Shown here piece after piece: positions 9,951 to 21,065 of a stretch of 26,623 nt of DNA. The first letter of the stretch is position 1. Each line of letters starts with the position of its first letter. The position numbers and the translations under genes were made by a program. The stretch comes from Nymphaea colorata. Its lineage: Eukaryota > Streptophyta > Magnoliopsida > Nymphaeales > Nymphaeaceae. The notes beneath the pieces are model-generated. The model worked only from the letters and a program-made list of their open reading frames with translations, made no database searches and was not told the origin of the DNA. The DNA lies in the NCBI RefSeq assembly GCF_008831285.2, contig NW_022204877.1:1-26623 (forward strand), read 5' to 3'.

Positions 9951-10074
9951 AAATGGTGTTTTCCAAATTCTCCTGTCTTTTTAGAGAATGTGATGGTGTT
10001 GGCATACTTAACAAATGGTGTTTTCCAAATTCTCCTGTCTTTTTAGAGAATGTGATGGTGTTGGCATACTTAAC
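9951..10074. repeat. Perfect 62-bp tandem duplication
   Basis: The unit starting AAATGGTGTTTTCCAAATTC at 9951 is repeated without a mismatch from 10013 to 10074. Identity of both copies points to a recent local duplication. The stretch 10075-10254 beyond it is AT-rich with no recognised feature. Confidence 0.97.
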
Positions 10075-10254
10075 ACATTTTTTTTCACTTTGAATCAATT
10101 CATGTTTTATAAATAAACGAATCATTTCAATTCCATATTTTTAAATTTCCTTTTTTCGATGATCCACTATGTTATTATATCGTTGATTTTCTTTGTTCTA
10201 CATTGAAATGATTAAAATTTAAAACTATGTAAAATACATTTTGTAAAATGTACT

Positions 10255-11962
10255 CTTTTTCACCCCAGCATAATCGCCCAGATCTTAGCAAAATCCCCAC
10301 CAAGTTTCAGGTGAATCCGACCAGCCATCGCATAGAACTCGCTCCCGGTCGGAAATCTGTGTGCTACCGCCGGTGTAACCAATCACTGTTACTTTTCCGA
10401 TCAGTTTTCGGTCCAGCCCGATCATTTCAGTGAATTCCCGATTTGCCTATGGTCAGTTTGATTCATTACTAGATTTTGAATTAATTGTCAAGGGTATTCC
10501 CATCAAGAGGGCACTAAATCGAGTTAAGGAGAGGTCGCAGGCTGCAACCATTACACGTCGCAGCCTCCTCTTGAGCTCCTCATCTTAAAAGATGAGAGTT
10601 ACAAATCCCTCCCCGTCTCTTCAGCCATTCACCTCCACTCGCACCATCATGAGCCATCATTGAGGAGTTAAGGTTCGTATTCAATTTCCTTAGCTAGGAA
10701 GACCCTTCTCAAACCTCGTAGCCTCTTCACCTCTCATAACCGACCCTTTTCACTTCACGCAAGACTTAATCAACCTCCACCTCATGCTAACTCCTCCTCC
10801 TCGTCATTACTAGCCTTCACCCATCATTAGTCACAAGTGTCTTGACTTATACCCCTTAGCCTAAACTGATCCTAATCATTAGTGTCATCTTCTCTCGTGT
10901 AACTCTCCACCCTCCTAGCAATTAATCTCCATCTCACGTGTAGACCAGACCCACTCCACTACTGAACTACTTCCAACTAGACCTAACCCGCTTCACCTAA
11001 ACCGAGCCTACCTAAACCTATACCAAGCTCACCTCCCTGTTCCGAGTTCAGCTTGTCCCCTTGGAGTCTTACTAGTTAGGTTCCCTCTCCAAGGATTGGT
11101 CGTGTGCATCTCAGTTCACCACCTCCACTTCATCGGACAACCTCTTCTTGCACCCTCCATTGCAGCACCCTTCCACCGAACGTAGTCATAAGCACCAAGG
11201 CGACCACGGCCAGGTGGGCCGAGCCCCTGCCTCCATCCGGGCACTCCTCCATCACGTTGCTGTCTCTTTCAGCCGTCCGAGGCCTGCAGCAACCACACTC
11301 CATCCAACAGGTGTTGCAGGCAGCCCCAGTGCCATCCCCTTCCATTGCCGGGACACTCCGTCTCTCTCCGCTAGCTTCCACCAGTCCACAAGCCGTCTTA
11401 GGCCAGGTGGGCCTAGCCTTCGTTCCACCTCCATGCTGAGATATCCGAGACTGGCTTTGCCACTAGTTTTCTCTTGGATCTATTTCTGTTTAAGTCGATT
11501 TCTCATCGGCTCCGTTACTTCCCAACATCCGATAGAACGGGGTTAGGGGATAATTGTTTTCTAAACCAGGCTCTAGCCAATTGCTACTGTCGGTAGTCCC
11601 TCCAAGGCACCTTGCCAAGGACACGGCTGTGGGTAGCTAGACCACCAAAGGGAAAGGGCATGGTTTGGCCGTTCTAGGGATGAATGGTTTGTGAATGAGT
11701 TGTCAGAGTTAAATTTGTATCGCTCACATTTGTACAAGCCTTGATCCCCTTAGTGTTGTAGTATGATTTAAACAGTGGGTCTGGGAAAACACACTTGTAT
11801 CTTTTACCCAGGGTACTATTAAGCTGGGGTTGTTGTCTGGTGGGGATATAATTTATAAATATAATTTGCTTAAGTTTGGACTTTAGGCTCCCGCGAGTTG
11901 ATTCTGGACTTGGGATCTAGTCTCGGTCATAGAAATCGCTAGCCGGGTCTAGGTTCCCACCA
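10255..11962 (+). repeat. Inverted, truncated LTR of the same gypsy family
   Basis: Read in reverse complement, 11962 down to about 10255 follows the LTR from its terminal TGGTGGGAACC through the region at window 1-1735, with many substitutions and a gap of about 45 bases (near window 1000-1050). The end at 11962 (GGTTCCCACCA) is the exact LTR terminus, and no primer binding site follows, so this is a 3' or solo LTR in the plus orientation. Its other end breaks off at about 10255, lacking some 1.27 kb relative to the left copy. The open frames in it mirror those in the left LTR and are not taken as genes. Confidence 0.9.
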
Positions 11963-13350
11963 TGCAACAAGTTCTAAATTTGAAATTATACTGGCTATGG
12001 ATCTAAATTTTATCTATCTACATAAAAGATCGAAAAGCCCCCCACTACATTCATCTGACATTCTCCAAAATCAAATAAATCCCCTTGATCTCCTTGCCCT
12101 TATGAGTCGTTTGGAGATATTTTATGAGCATCCCAGGAATCTTGGTTCATTACACAATAGGGAGATGCAAAAAAACAGTCCACCACATTCCTTTTCGAAC
12201 ACCTTATACCTCGCTTACAAACTTTACGAGAAAGAGATTCCATTGTACAAATCACTCTTGCTTTTAGATGGGAGCTGGGAATTTGGTTCTTTTAGATTTG
12301 GACAGGACACCTTTTCAATTTTACGAAGCAGGGATTTGGTCGAGCTTCTAATTTTTACTATTGCTACTCCATGCCACACCTTATTTGTTTTTTGACTATC
12401 TATTTATTGCGACAACCATGAGATGCCATGCACGTGCCATTTATCGATTCCAATCACATATGACGCATATGTCAATCATTCGCTACCCAAACTTCAATTT
12501 TAATTCAAACTCCAATATCATTAGGCATTTGGTAAGAAAAATTTTGTGGTCTTCGAACACATTTTCTTAAAATACATGTTATGTTCTTATTTTGAGAAGA
12601 ATGATCCAGTTATGGTTATCGTTCCTAAATTAAGCAATCAAATGCTAGAAGTAAGTCATTAGATCATACTTCCAAAACAAAAGCATAGCATTCTTGAAAC
12701 ACATGTTCTAAAAATGTTCTGTGTTCCAAGTGCATAATATTCTCTTTTAGTAGTCTACTTAGACATAATATCAGGTATTACTTAACCAATTCACCTTCTC
12801 TCGTGGCGACTGTTAGGAATTTGGCTCGAATCACCGCATTTCAATGATGTACCATTAACAGGGAAAGGAATGTGCATGGAAGGGCCTAACTACAAAGCAT
12901 CCAACTGCAACAGGTTTAAAATTTATGGTCTAATTTGAAATCACATACCTATAGCCAAAATAGAGCTGATGCGCGAACTCTGACTCAGGAAGGTGATCGA
13001 TGCTTGGTATTATAACTCATTTGGGGTTGCAAAAGTCCCCGAGTCAAACAGGGCTTTGAAGACATAGATTCAAGTCAAGTCTTCGTGGAAGGCCCGGGCC
13101 GCATTAGAGGTCAAAGATAGAGGGCAGCATTTTCTTCTCTTCACGAGAACTTCTGGATCAGAGTCAAGCACAAGAGGTGTCAAACTTTCCTGCATGAGCT
13201 ACTGCTCGAGTCGAGCTCTAGTTAAGTCAGGCATCCAGCATGAGCACCCCGCAAAGCCCGTCGGATTGGATAGTCTCATTGGTCTGTCGGGTCGGAAGGT
13301 CTTGTTTCCTATTTGTTAATTAATTTCTGGTCCACACGACTTCAGGCAGA
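11963..13350. other. Unassigned intergenic region with one 132-codon open frame
   Basis: The plus strand is open for 132 codons at 11997-12395, starting 35 bases beyond the inverted LTR end. The predicted product has no motif I recognise, no signal peptide and no clear membrane segment. The composition is ordinary for AT-rich DNA, so it may be chance or a fragment of organelle DNA. The rest of the region to 13350 shows no gene, repeat or transposon motif that I can support. Confidence 0.35.
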
Positions 13351-13356
13351 TAAAGC

Positions 13357-13409
13357 AGCTACTAAAGCTATGCCTGTCAATCGAGTAGCTACTAAAGCTA
13401 TGCCTGTCA
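13357..13409. repeat. 23-bp direct repeat
   Basis: AGCTACTAAAGCTATGCCTG plus TCA occurs at 13357-13379 and again at 13387-13409, with seven bases between. It is too short to assign to a target-site duplication. The stretch 13410-13940 after it holds nothing recognised. Confidence 0.9.
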
Positions 13410-13940
13410 TAGCTCTCAGCCTGACAAATGATGATTGAGACGAGATTCGGCCAAGGTTGAATCTACTCAGAAGATCCATAACAAAACAAATCATGGATCT
13501 CTAATCCACAAGTTTCAAATCTGCATGGAGTTAAAAACATGGATTAGAAATCAAGCCACCCCCATCTGATCACTTGCACGGATCTCACATTATCGACCTA
13601 TCTCCTGCCATGGCTCTTTCTCCCCACCTAAAACCAACTAGAAGATATGATTCTCAAAATCTTTCAAAAAGCAATTGAAACTATCGGCTGTCCATGGCCC
13701 TTTCTCTCCACCAAAGAACACTACGAAAATAAACTGTTGACAATGCAATGGTTTCAGAAATAGCTTTTTGATAGAGAGAAAGAGAGAGATGTTGAAGCTC
13801 AGTTGATGTTGATGAGAGCTCCAAGCCCTCTTTAGACACTATCTTTAACAATCCTAAGTGCAGGGAACTTCAACACTTTTGATGAGCCTGAGGATTTCAA
13901 GAAAGGGAAATACAAACCATCGGCACTGTTGATGATTTCA

Positions 13941-14040
13941 GACAGAGAGAGAGAGAAGGAGAGGGAGGGAGGGTGAGGGATAGAGGGAGGGAGAGGGAGA
14001 GGGATAGAGGGAGGGAGGGAGGGAGAGGGGGAAAGGGTGG
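13941..14040. repeat. GA-rich microsatellite
   Basis: About 100 bases of near-pure purine with GAGAGG and GGGA units. The opposite strand is pyrimidine-rich and gives the low-complexity Ser/Pro/Leu open frames there, which are artefacts. A smaller GA block follows at 14262-14290. Confidence 0.95.
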
Positions 14041-14081
14041 GAGATGACTTGCCTGACCATCTTCGAGTATATCTGTAGACA

Positions 14082-14244
14082 CTTGAAAAGAGAGAACTCA
14101 CCCACAAAAGATGCCCTTCGTCTGTGATGATGAAGAGGAGATCAGTAAAAAAAAAAAAAAAAACAGCCACCACCACTGAAAAGAGAGAGCTCAGCCATAG
14201 AAGATGCCCTTTGCTTATGATGACGAGAAGATCAGAAAAAAAAA
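14082..14244. repeat. Imperfect tandem duplication ending in A runs
   Basis: The segment at 14082-14162 (TTGAAAAGAGAGAACTCA ... AGATGCCCTT ... GATCAG then a run of A) is repeated at 14175-14244 with about ten differences and a small gap. Both copies finish in a poly-A run. This gives a period of about 93 bases. The unit is not one I recognise. The next 450 bases hold no supported feature. Confidence 0.85.
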
Positions 14245-14699
14245 GACATAGCCATGGTCAGGGCCGAGAGAGAAAGAGAGAGGGCGAGGATGCAAGCTTT
14301 GCATTACCAAACACGGTTCATAGAGGGTGAACAACGAGCTGAGCACGGCTCGTTAAACCTTGACTCAAAATCGAGTTCGGGCCAACTATTTTAATAAATG
14401 AGCCAAACTAGAGCTCATTTTTCAACTCTTTTTTTAGTCGAGCCAAGTTCGAATTCATTGAACTCGAATGTTTTAAGCTCGACTCGCCTCATGCAAAAGT
14501 AGTAGTTATTTTGTTTTTTCCATTTCACGTTTTATGCCATCCAGTGCTTCTCTCTCTTCTCTTTCTTCTTCAATGCTTCATCCAAATGAAAAGTGTCTCA
14601 TCCAAATGCCCAATACCACCATTGCCCTTCTCATTTGCTGCTGCAAAGCCTGTCAAGGTACGCCTCTCTGTCTCTCTCTCCCTCTCTAACTATAAGTCA

Positions 14700-15085
14700 A
14701 GGGTTGCTCATTGGAGCGAGGGTTTCATCAAAACCCTTGCTCCAACAAACGTGGTTTCATAACACCTTCACTCACAGCGAGTGAGAAATGAAACCCTCGT
14801 TCACTGGAGCTTTCGAATCTAAAACCCTGATTCACTGGAGAAAGGGTTTCTTTCTTCAAAATCTTGCTCCAACAAGCGAGGGTTTCAAAACTCCCTCGTT
14901 CGCAGCAAGTGAGGGATGAAACCCTTGCTCAGCAAAGCAAACGGTTTCAAATCACTCTGAAAACCTCACACTGCAAGGGGTTTCAGATTAATCAGAAACC
15001 CTCGCTCAGCAAAGGGTGGCGCTGGAGCGAGGGCTTTCAGGTTCATGAAACCCTCATTCCAGCAAGCGATCTGAAACCTTCATTC
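14700..15085. repeat. Cluster of dyad-symmetric GAAACCCTCG / CGAGGGTTTC repeats
   Basis: Variants of AAACCCTCGCTC and of its reverse complement GAGCGAGGGTTT recur at least a dozen times over about 390 bases, on both strands, often as close inverted pairs separated by CACTGGA- or CAGCAA-like linkers. Examples of the forward or reverse motif lie near 14718, 14731, 14801, 14842, 14877, 14919, 14995 and 15049. The array could fold into several hairpins. It contains AAACCCT, the heptamer of plant telomeric repeats, but not in telomeric tandem order. I cannot assign it to a named satellite or MITE. Confidence 0.75.
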
Positions 15086-17239
15086 AGCGCATAAGTCACA
15101 TTTTGAGCACTCAAGCACATTTTTGGGGCTTGGAGCCTTCCTGAACAGATGTGGAAATAAAAAATTTCATTGAAGTCATCATTCATTCATATATAGTGCA
15201 TGGTATGTGCTATTTTTGGACTAGAGGTGCAATTCCTGTGCCACATAGAGCCTTTGTGCTCCAGAACAACAGAAAAAGGCATAAATGAATAAAAAAAAGT
15301 TCATTGTTACTGTCCCCAGGTGGACTCCGTTTCACTAAGGAAGAAGATAACCCCAGACTGCAGAATCTCTTCTTCAGCCAAATCTGCTACTTCTTTGTCA
15401 TCAGGTGGGGTCAGTTAATAATGAACTCCAGCAGGGTGTAGTACGAGCAACAAAAGAAAAAAGAAAAAAAGAACTGATCTGGGTATCTGCCAAATCAGCA
15501 AGAAAACAAGAAAGAGGAAAAGTGATCGAAAAAGGAATAAAAAAATGACGCGCCGGATGTCACCTTAGGACATCCTCAGAGCAAGAAATGAAGAAGAAAC
15601 TTGAGAAAGAGAGAGAAAGAAAAATTAATACCTGTCGTTGTTGGGTTTTTACTACTGCAGCTCAAGCTCTGGGTCTGCTCACTGATCGTGACAGATGGCT
15701 GGTGACAGTAGATGCTTCCAGCTGCTCAACATAAAATCCTCAAAAATAGAAGGGGACAAACAAGATTCAAGAGAGTGAGGAAAGATAAAATGAAAGAAGG
15801 AAATGGAAAATAAGTTGACAAAGAGCCACTTATACCTGTATTGAGAAATTTGATGTTGACCCGTTGTTTTGTACACAATTCCAGTGAAGACCCTTTTATT
15901 TTTTTCAATTATTAACATGCAATCTTTTGGGTTTCAGTAGAGGTCAGGTTGACCTGTTCTTTATAAAAATTAAATGCAAGACTTAATCAGGGAAGACTTT
16001 AGTTGCGTAGAGTAAAGTAAAGACGATTTGTTCAAAATCCCTTATACATGCAGCTGCGGCTTACGTTACAGATCCTGCTTCTCCATCAAAAAATTCTTCA
16101 TAATGTAACAATTGCATTATAGAATGTGGCTGCATGTGTATACATCAATCATAAAGATCTATCTCACTTACAAAAAGTCCAGTAGAAGCTGTACATTGGA
16201 TTTAAAAACAGTTTAACACTTGGCTTTTTTTTTAAATTAGACCATAAAAAAAGTAACGTATATATGTCTTCCCAGCCACTATGTGCGATCTCAAAGTATT
16301 TAAATCTAAGAATCCACACCAATAATGTTTTCAATGCTTACAAAGACTGCTCCACAAATTAAATGAGAAAAATAAGAGGCTCCTTTTGAAAAACACCAAA
16401 TGTCCAACTTTTCCTTCTGTTTTTCAAACAAACACTTGATCTCGTAAAAAGCATTAAAGTAATCATCCAAATGATGAAATTACCCCATCAAATTGAAAAT
16501 ATTATCAAGGAAATAGAATTAAAAAGGAAAAACTGCAAATTAATGGCTCCAGTACAAACTCCAAAGTCATCTAGATCAAGATTGTGGGGTTAAGTTTAAG
16601 TACAAAGATGTAACTCACTAATATCTATATATATGTAAAAGGTATTCTGAACTGACAATCAATATGAGCTATTATGTTGAACCAAGTTGAAGAGTATGGT
16701 CTCAAAAATGTCAATGGCTGATATATATAAAAATGTATCTCAGGGTTTTTGATGTGGCAACATGCAGGATTGATTATGGAATTCTGCCCATAACGCGAAG
16801 ATTTTAGTGGAGACATCTCAAAGATAAAAATTAAGGATGTAGAAGATATAGTTATCAGAGTCATTCATGAACACCAAAACTTAGGTGACAGACCGATACG
16901 TCCCATGTATTCAAAGGAACACCATCCATGGCAGGCGATTGGATATTTCAACACATGGAGCATAGGTATGGTTACCTGTAACTACCTCTAGCTACCCATT
17001 TTTATATGGATTTGGTATTTACTGATGAAGTCAAAGTAACAATGAACCCAATAAATTGCGAGCATTATATTTGGCTTTGGGGGAAGAATAACAGCTATAA
17101 AAATGCTGCTCTGGCCAATACTGACAAAAGCACTAAGCTAAACTTTACCCAATAGCCTATACAGATGTCACTGATAATTTCCATATTGCACTTTCCATCC
17201 TTCAAGGCTACAATAAAAGAAGAATGATGACATTCTTAC
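15086..17239. other. Region downstream of the demethylase exons, nothing supported
   Basis: AT-rich sequence in which a final exon of the demethylase gene would be expected, since a splice donor lies at 17239. I looked for the usual block after FYRC (the A-I-E-A-L-D segment) and did not find it. Two stretches have slight exon-like character on the minus strand (15300-15420 and 15700-15900), but I could not match them to any family. Confidence 0.4.
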
Positions 17240-17437
17240 CTCAATAATTTGCAAGGAAGAAAATCCAAACATGTTAAGTCCATCAAGACTTCCCAGGAGT
17301 TGCAATGGTGGCAGGTTCTGCACTTCGAGGCCTTGTAACTTTTCTATTTCTACATTAAGCCTCTGACACACCAAGTCCCAGCACTTTCTAGGAGAAGCAT
17401 GCATAAAGACTTCAGTTGGATTGTCCTCAACTGTAAC
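17240..17437 (-). pseudogene. Demethylase exon: FYRC domain
   Basis: The exon is 198 bases, exactly 66 codons, between a CAG acceptor (17440-17438) and a GAG|GTAAGA donor (17239-17238). It encodes VTVEDNPTEVFMHASPRKCW, then a helical DLVCQRLNVEIEKLQ, then NLPPLQLLGSLDGLNMFGFS. The P-P-L-Q-x-x-G-S-L-D-G-x-x-M-F-G-F/Y-S block is the signature of the FYRC half of plant PKDM7 proteins. FYRC folds with FYRN into one module that binds partner proteins in JMJ14. No stop or frameshift is present in this exon. Confidence 0.9.
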
Positions 17438-17989
17438 CTGTCATATTACATTCACAGGTATATAAATTTCAAGAACGACCACCAACGGTAATCAAAATAA
17501 TGTTTACCTAAATAGGGTTATGGCAGTCAAAATATAGGACATGGAACTTGAGAAAGGAAGGAAAATCTTGATGAAAATCAGAGGCCTAATTAATCAGACA
17601 AATACATTCAGATTCAAGCTTCCATTGGTCTAGCCAAAAAAGAGCCGGGTTCTATCCAAACTTGGTATAATTAATGAAGGGATAAGGTTTACCTAGCAAA
17701 ATTATTTATATAGTCATGGGCAGTTGGATAAATACAGAGCTGCTACTTTGAATAGTTACTCCCAATTCCAAACCTGAATACAGATTCAATAGCTTGGATG
17801 AGTCTGTGAACATGTCAAGCATTGTAACCAAGCTGGTATATGGTGCTCTCATTGTGAACATAGAAAAAGTGGTTCCCATAGATAACTCCATTAAAGCTTA
17901 AGAAGACAATGTCCACCATTTCCTTAGTGATAGGCCTTAAAAATGTGATGCCTTAATTATTTTAGCAATCAAATAAGTTGCCAGCTTAC

Positions 17990-18093
17990 CTTAAACATGA
18001 GCACAAGCAGTCCAACATCAAATACTTTCGAGGTATAGCTACAAATTTGTGTTGGATCAAGTATATCAAAAAACATGACACAACTCTTAAATC
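17990..18093 (-). pseudogene. Demethylase exon: FYRN, second part
   Basis: The exon is 104 bases, from a TGTAG acceptor (18095-18094) to an AAG|GTAAGC donor (17989-17988). Two leading bases complete a Gly codon begun in the upstream exon. It then reads FKSCVMFFDILDPTQICSYT and ends LVLMFK, continuing in phase into the FYRC exon. In relatives the start of this block is F-[KR]-S-R-V. Here the Arg is Cys, and a conserved G-P-L-F near the end reads V-L-M-F, so the exon has drifted though it is still open. The following intron (17438-17989) holds an unassigned open stretch at 17741-17891. Confidence 0.88.
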
Positions 18094-18193
18094 CTACAGA
18101 AAGTTGGCAACAGTGACCCTTTATCATCAACATATATTAACTCAAAAGGTGAACCAAGGACATCATTGGAGCACAAGAAAAAGATAAGCATAC

Positions 18194-18356
18194 CTTTAGG
18201 AAATATGGCTTCCTCACTGCACCATAGCTTTCGAGGAACAATAGAGCCAATTTCTATTGGCACAGGTTCATGCAATGACTTTTTCAATATGAAAGGTACA
18301 GGTATCCGATCCAGAGGCTGGACACACAGCCACAGTTGAATTGGATTTGTTTTCAT
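18194..18356 (-). pseudogene. Demethylase exon: FYRN, first part
   Basis: The frame ends EIGSIVPRKLWCSEEAIFPKG and meets a G|GTATGC donor (18193-18192) in the phase required by the next exon. K-L-W-C-x-x-x-A-I-F-P-K-G is the conserved entry to plant FYRN. The upstream edge is uncertain: from about 18315 upward the linker sequence continues in another frame (CPASGSDT), so there is either a small indel here or an acceptor at CCAG near 18312. Confidence 0.85.
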
Positions 18357-19260
18357 TCATTATAGTACATGTGCATGAAGTGGTTTCTTTGATATGCACT
18401 TTAACTAATGATTCACAAGAAGATGGATTCAAAAGCTGCAAATTGACTCCAAAGAGTTTTTTTGCTTTACAACATGCACCTTCTCAAAGACTGCCATCTA
18501 TAAGAAGTGAACTGGATTTTGCATTCATTGAAACATGCTCCCAGCATGGACTATCCTCCTCTCGGGAATAAGCTATATCGATGGTTTTACGATGCTCTTT
18601 CAATTTAATGAATATTTCAGCACTCAAATCTTTTTCCCCTTTAGCATTGGATACATCGCTCTCAGGTGCCGACAAGCATTTTATGCTTAAATAGCCAAGT
18701 ATATATCCTCAGACAACGAAAGCTGCTTTTCACTGACCTTATATCTACGCCTACTTCTATCACTCTCTGCATTAGATGAACTGTTGCTTTGCAATTTCTG
18801 CTGTTTCTGGTCGTGATCAACATTCTTATCCTCCCCTCCCGAAATACATGATACATCAAGAGTGCTCCTTTTATGCTTTAAAAGAGGTCCTTCCCTACCT
18901 AGATCGGTGAAATTTTTGCATGCATTAACCTTAGTCCCTGAACCTGAAGAAGTGTCATCCTTAATGTGTGAAAGCATTCCAAGATTCAACTCTTGATGAC
19001 CGAAACGAATCTGAAATAACTTATTGGAGTTGGTGGTTGATGGAAATTCCAAAGAATTCATAATGTGTAGTTTGTTGACAAGATATGAAGCCATGTGGCT
19101 ATTTTCTACTGAAATTGATTGAAAGGCTCTTGAAGTATCACAACCATTTTCCTCAGATTTGCATGCTTCGTTCATGTCAAGGACTTTTGGACTCTTTGCA
19201 CTAGAAGTTGATCCTTCCTTTGAAGGATATTTCAGTGCATTGATTTCCTGTTTTCCACTT
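18357..19260 (-). pseudogene. Demethylase linker exon(s), frame-broken
   Basis: Two main open stretches (19175 to 18687, and 18675 to 18484) encode a hydrophilic, Ser/Asn/Lys-rich linker typical of the region between the zinc finger and FYRN. A basic RSRRRYKVSEKQ stretch (near 18740) could be part of a nuclear localisation signal. The frame changes near 18670 and a TGA follows at about 18484. After it the same frame continues with KLFGVNLQLLNPSSCESLVK, so it is ancestral coding sequence. Linkers in this family are poorly conserved, so the assignment rests on position and on frame continuity with flanking domains. Confidence 0.7.
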
Positions 19261-19299
19261 CTGAAGAAAGGCCATCAGTTGCAATTAAGTCAACTGAAT

Positions 19300-19784
19300 G
19301 CTCACCCAAGAAGTCCAACTTCAGGCTCTAACTTACCTGCAATCTTTGATTGTGTGGTGGCAAGAGTTCCAAAGCATGTTTCCCCTGATTTGGTGAAACT
19401 ACTACAACTTGTTTCTGGCTTCAAACAAGATGAGTTCTCGGGTGTTGTCATGGATAAACCATCAATGGACAACTTTCCAGTTGCCCAATCGTACAGAGCG
19501 GTCAGATTTCCTTCTAAAGCTTTTACAAGGGTATGCAATTCATCCAAATCGAAATGGAAGAGGAAATATCTTTTTCTTGGACCATATTAGTAGAGTAGCT
19601 TCGCATGATCTAAGTATGAGAAGCGGTTCCATGAACATTCACAACCAATCGCTGAGAGATGTGAATCACAAAAGCATAAAAAGCATTCTTGATCATCAGT
19701 CAAATCAAAGTTTGCATGCATTCTTCTGGCTTCAAAAGGTTTAGGAAGTTTCTCTCTCCTCAATTGCTCCATCTGTACCCGTGC
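19300..19784 (-). pseudogene. Demethylase exon: C5HC2 zinc finger and following helix
   Basis: The acceptor TTTTAG (19786-19785) opens the exon, which reads ARVQMEQLRREKLPKPFEAR, then ECFLCFCDSHLSAIGCECSW, RFSYLDHAKLLY, TAA (19587-19589), and in the same frame beyond it KRYFLFHFDLDELHTLVKAL. The C5HC2 zinc finger lies next to the JmjC domain in KDM5-type enzymes. At the places where relatives have R-F-S-C and C-S-C, this copy has Tyr, Tyr and a stop. Three zinc ligands are therefore lost, and the finger could not form even with readthrough. A CAG|GTAAGT donor-like site lies near 19336. Confidence 0.87.
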
Positions 19785-19877
19785 CTAAAAGAGTAATAAC
19801 AAAAAATGTTACAACTTACAATGATGAATGAGTAACTTCATGTAGCTAAAATACGTAATGCATAAACACATGATTAC

Positions 19878-20750
<873 letters not shown>

Positions 20751-20843
20751 TCTTAGCAAAATAGAGTTGTATCAGAATAACAAAGTTTAAAATTTATCTT
20801 AGCAAAATATAGTTGTATCAGAATAACAAGATTTTAAAATTTA
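20751..20843. repeat. 46-bp imperfect tandem duplication
   Basis: TCTTAGCAAAATAGAGTTGT... at 20751-20796 is repeated at 20797-20843 with only a few differences. It lies beside the lower end of the copia remnant. Confidence 0.93.
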
Positions 20844-20939
20844 GAGATGTAACAAATAACTGAAATTTATTAAAGGAAGACATAGGAGTTCACATTACAC
20901 TATAAAACTTTCCTCAGGTGAAGAATCTTGCCATAGAAT

Positions 20940-21065
20940 GTTTTTCCCGAAGAGGGAGATTCATATAAACTTCTACATTTAATTCTTATTAAAAAAGCAA
21001 TTCTAACGTCAATTTGGTATATGTCCCAACCTTGAATAGAAATTTACACGAACCCTAATTAATGT
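20940..21065 (-). pseudogene. copia reverse transcriptase, N-terminal fragment
   Basis: WDIYQIDVRIAFL matches the copia RT block W-x-x-x-Q-x-D-V-x-N-A-F-L, which carries the first catalytic Asp. A one-base shift after it gives VEVYMNLP, matching E-E-V-Y-M. Beyond about 20900 the similarity fades and the YVDD part of RT is not found. Confidence 0.78.

Noticed and set aside
13832-14176. 114-codon minus-strand frame rich in Ser, Pro and Leu
   Set aside because: It is the translation of the GA-rich microsatellite and the poly-A run, that is, low-complexity artefact.
14700-15085. CRISPR-like array
   Set aside because: The units are irregular in spacing and strand, and the genome is a plant's, so a CRISPR array does not apply.
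17706-17891. Possible exon inside the FYRN-FYRC intron
   Set aside because: It has no family match, its other frame contains stops, and the flanking exons already join in phase without it.
19262-19337. A 76-base intron in the demethylase zinc-finger exon (CAG|GTAAGT to CTTCAG)
   Set aside because: The splice sites look good, but joining them does not restore an open frame with either nearby acceptor, so I treat the region as frame-broken and leave the intron unproven.
18687-19590. Plus-strand open frames opposite the demethylase exons
   Set aside because: They are antisense shadows; the minus strand carries the domain motifs and splice sites.
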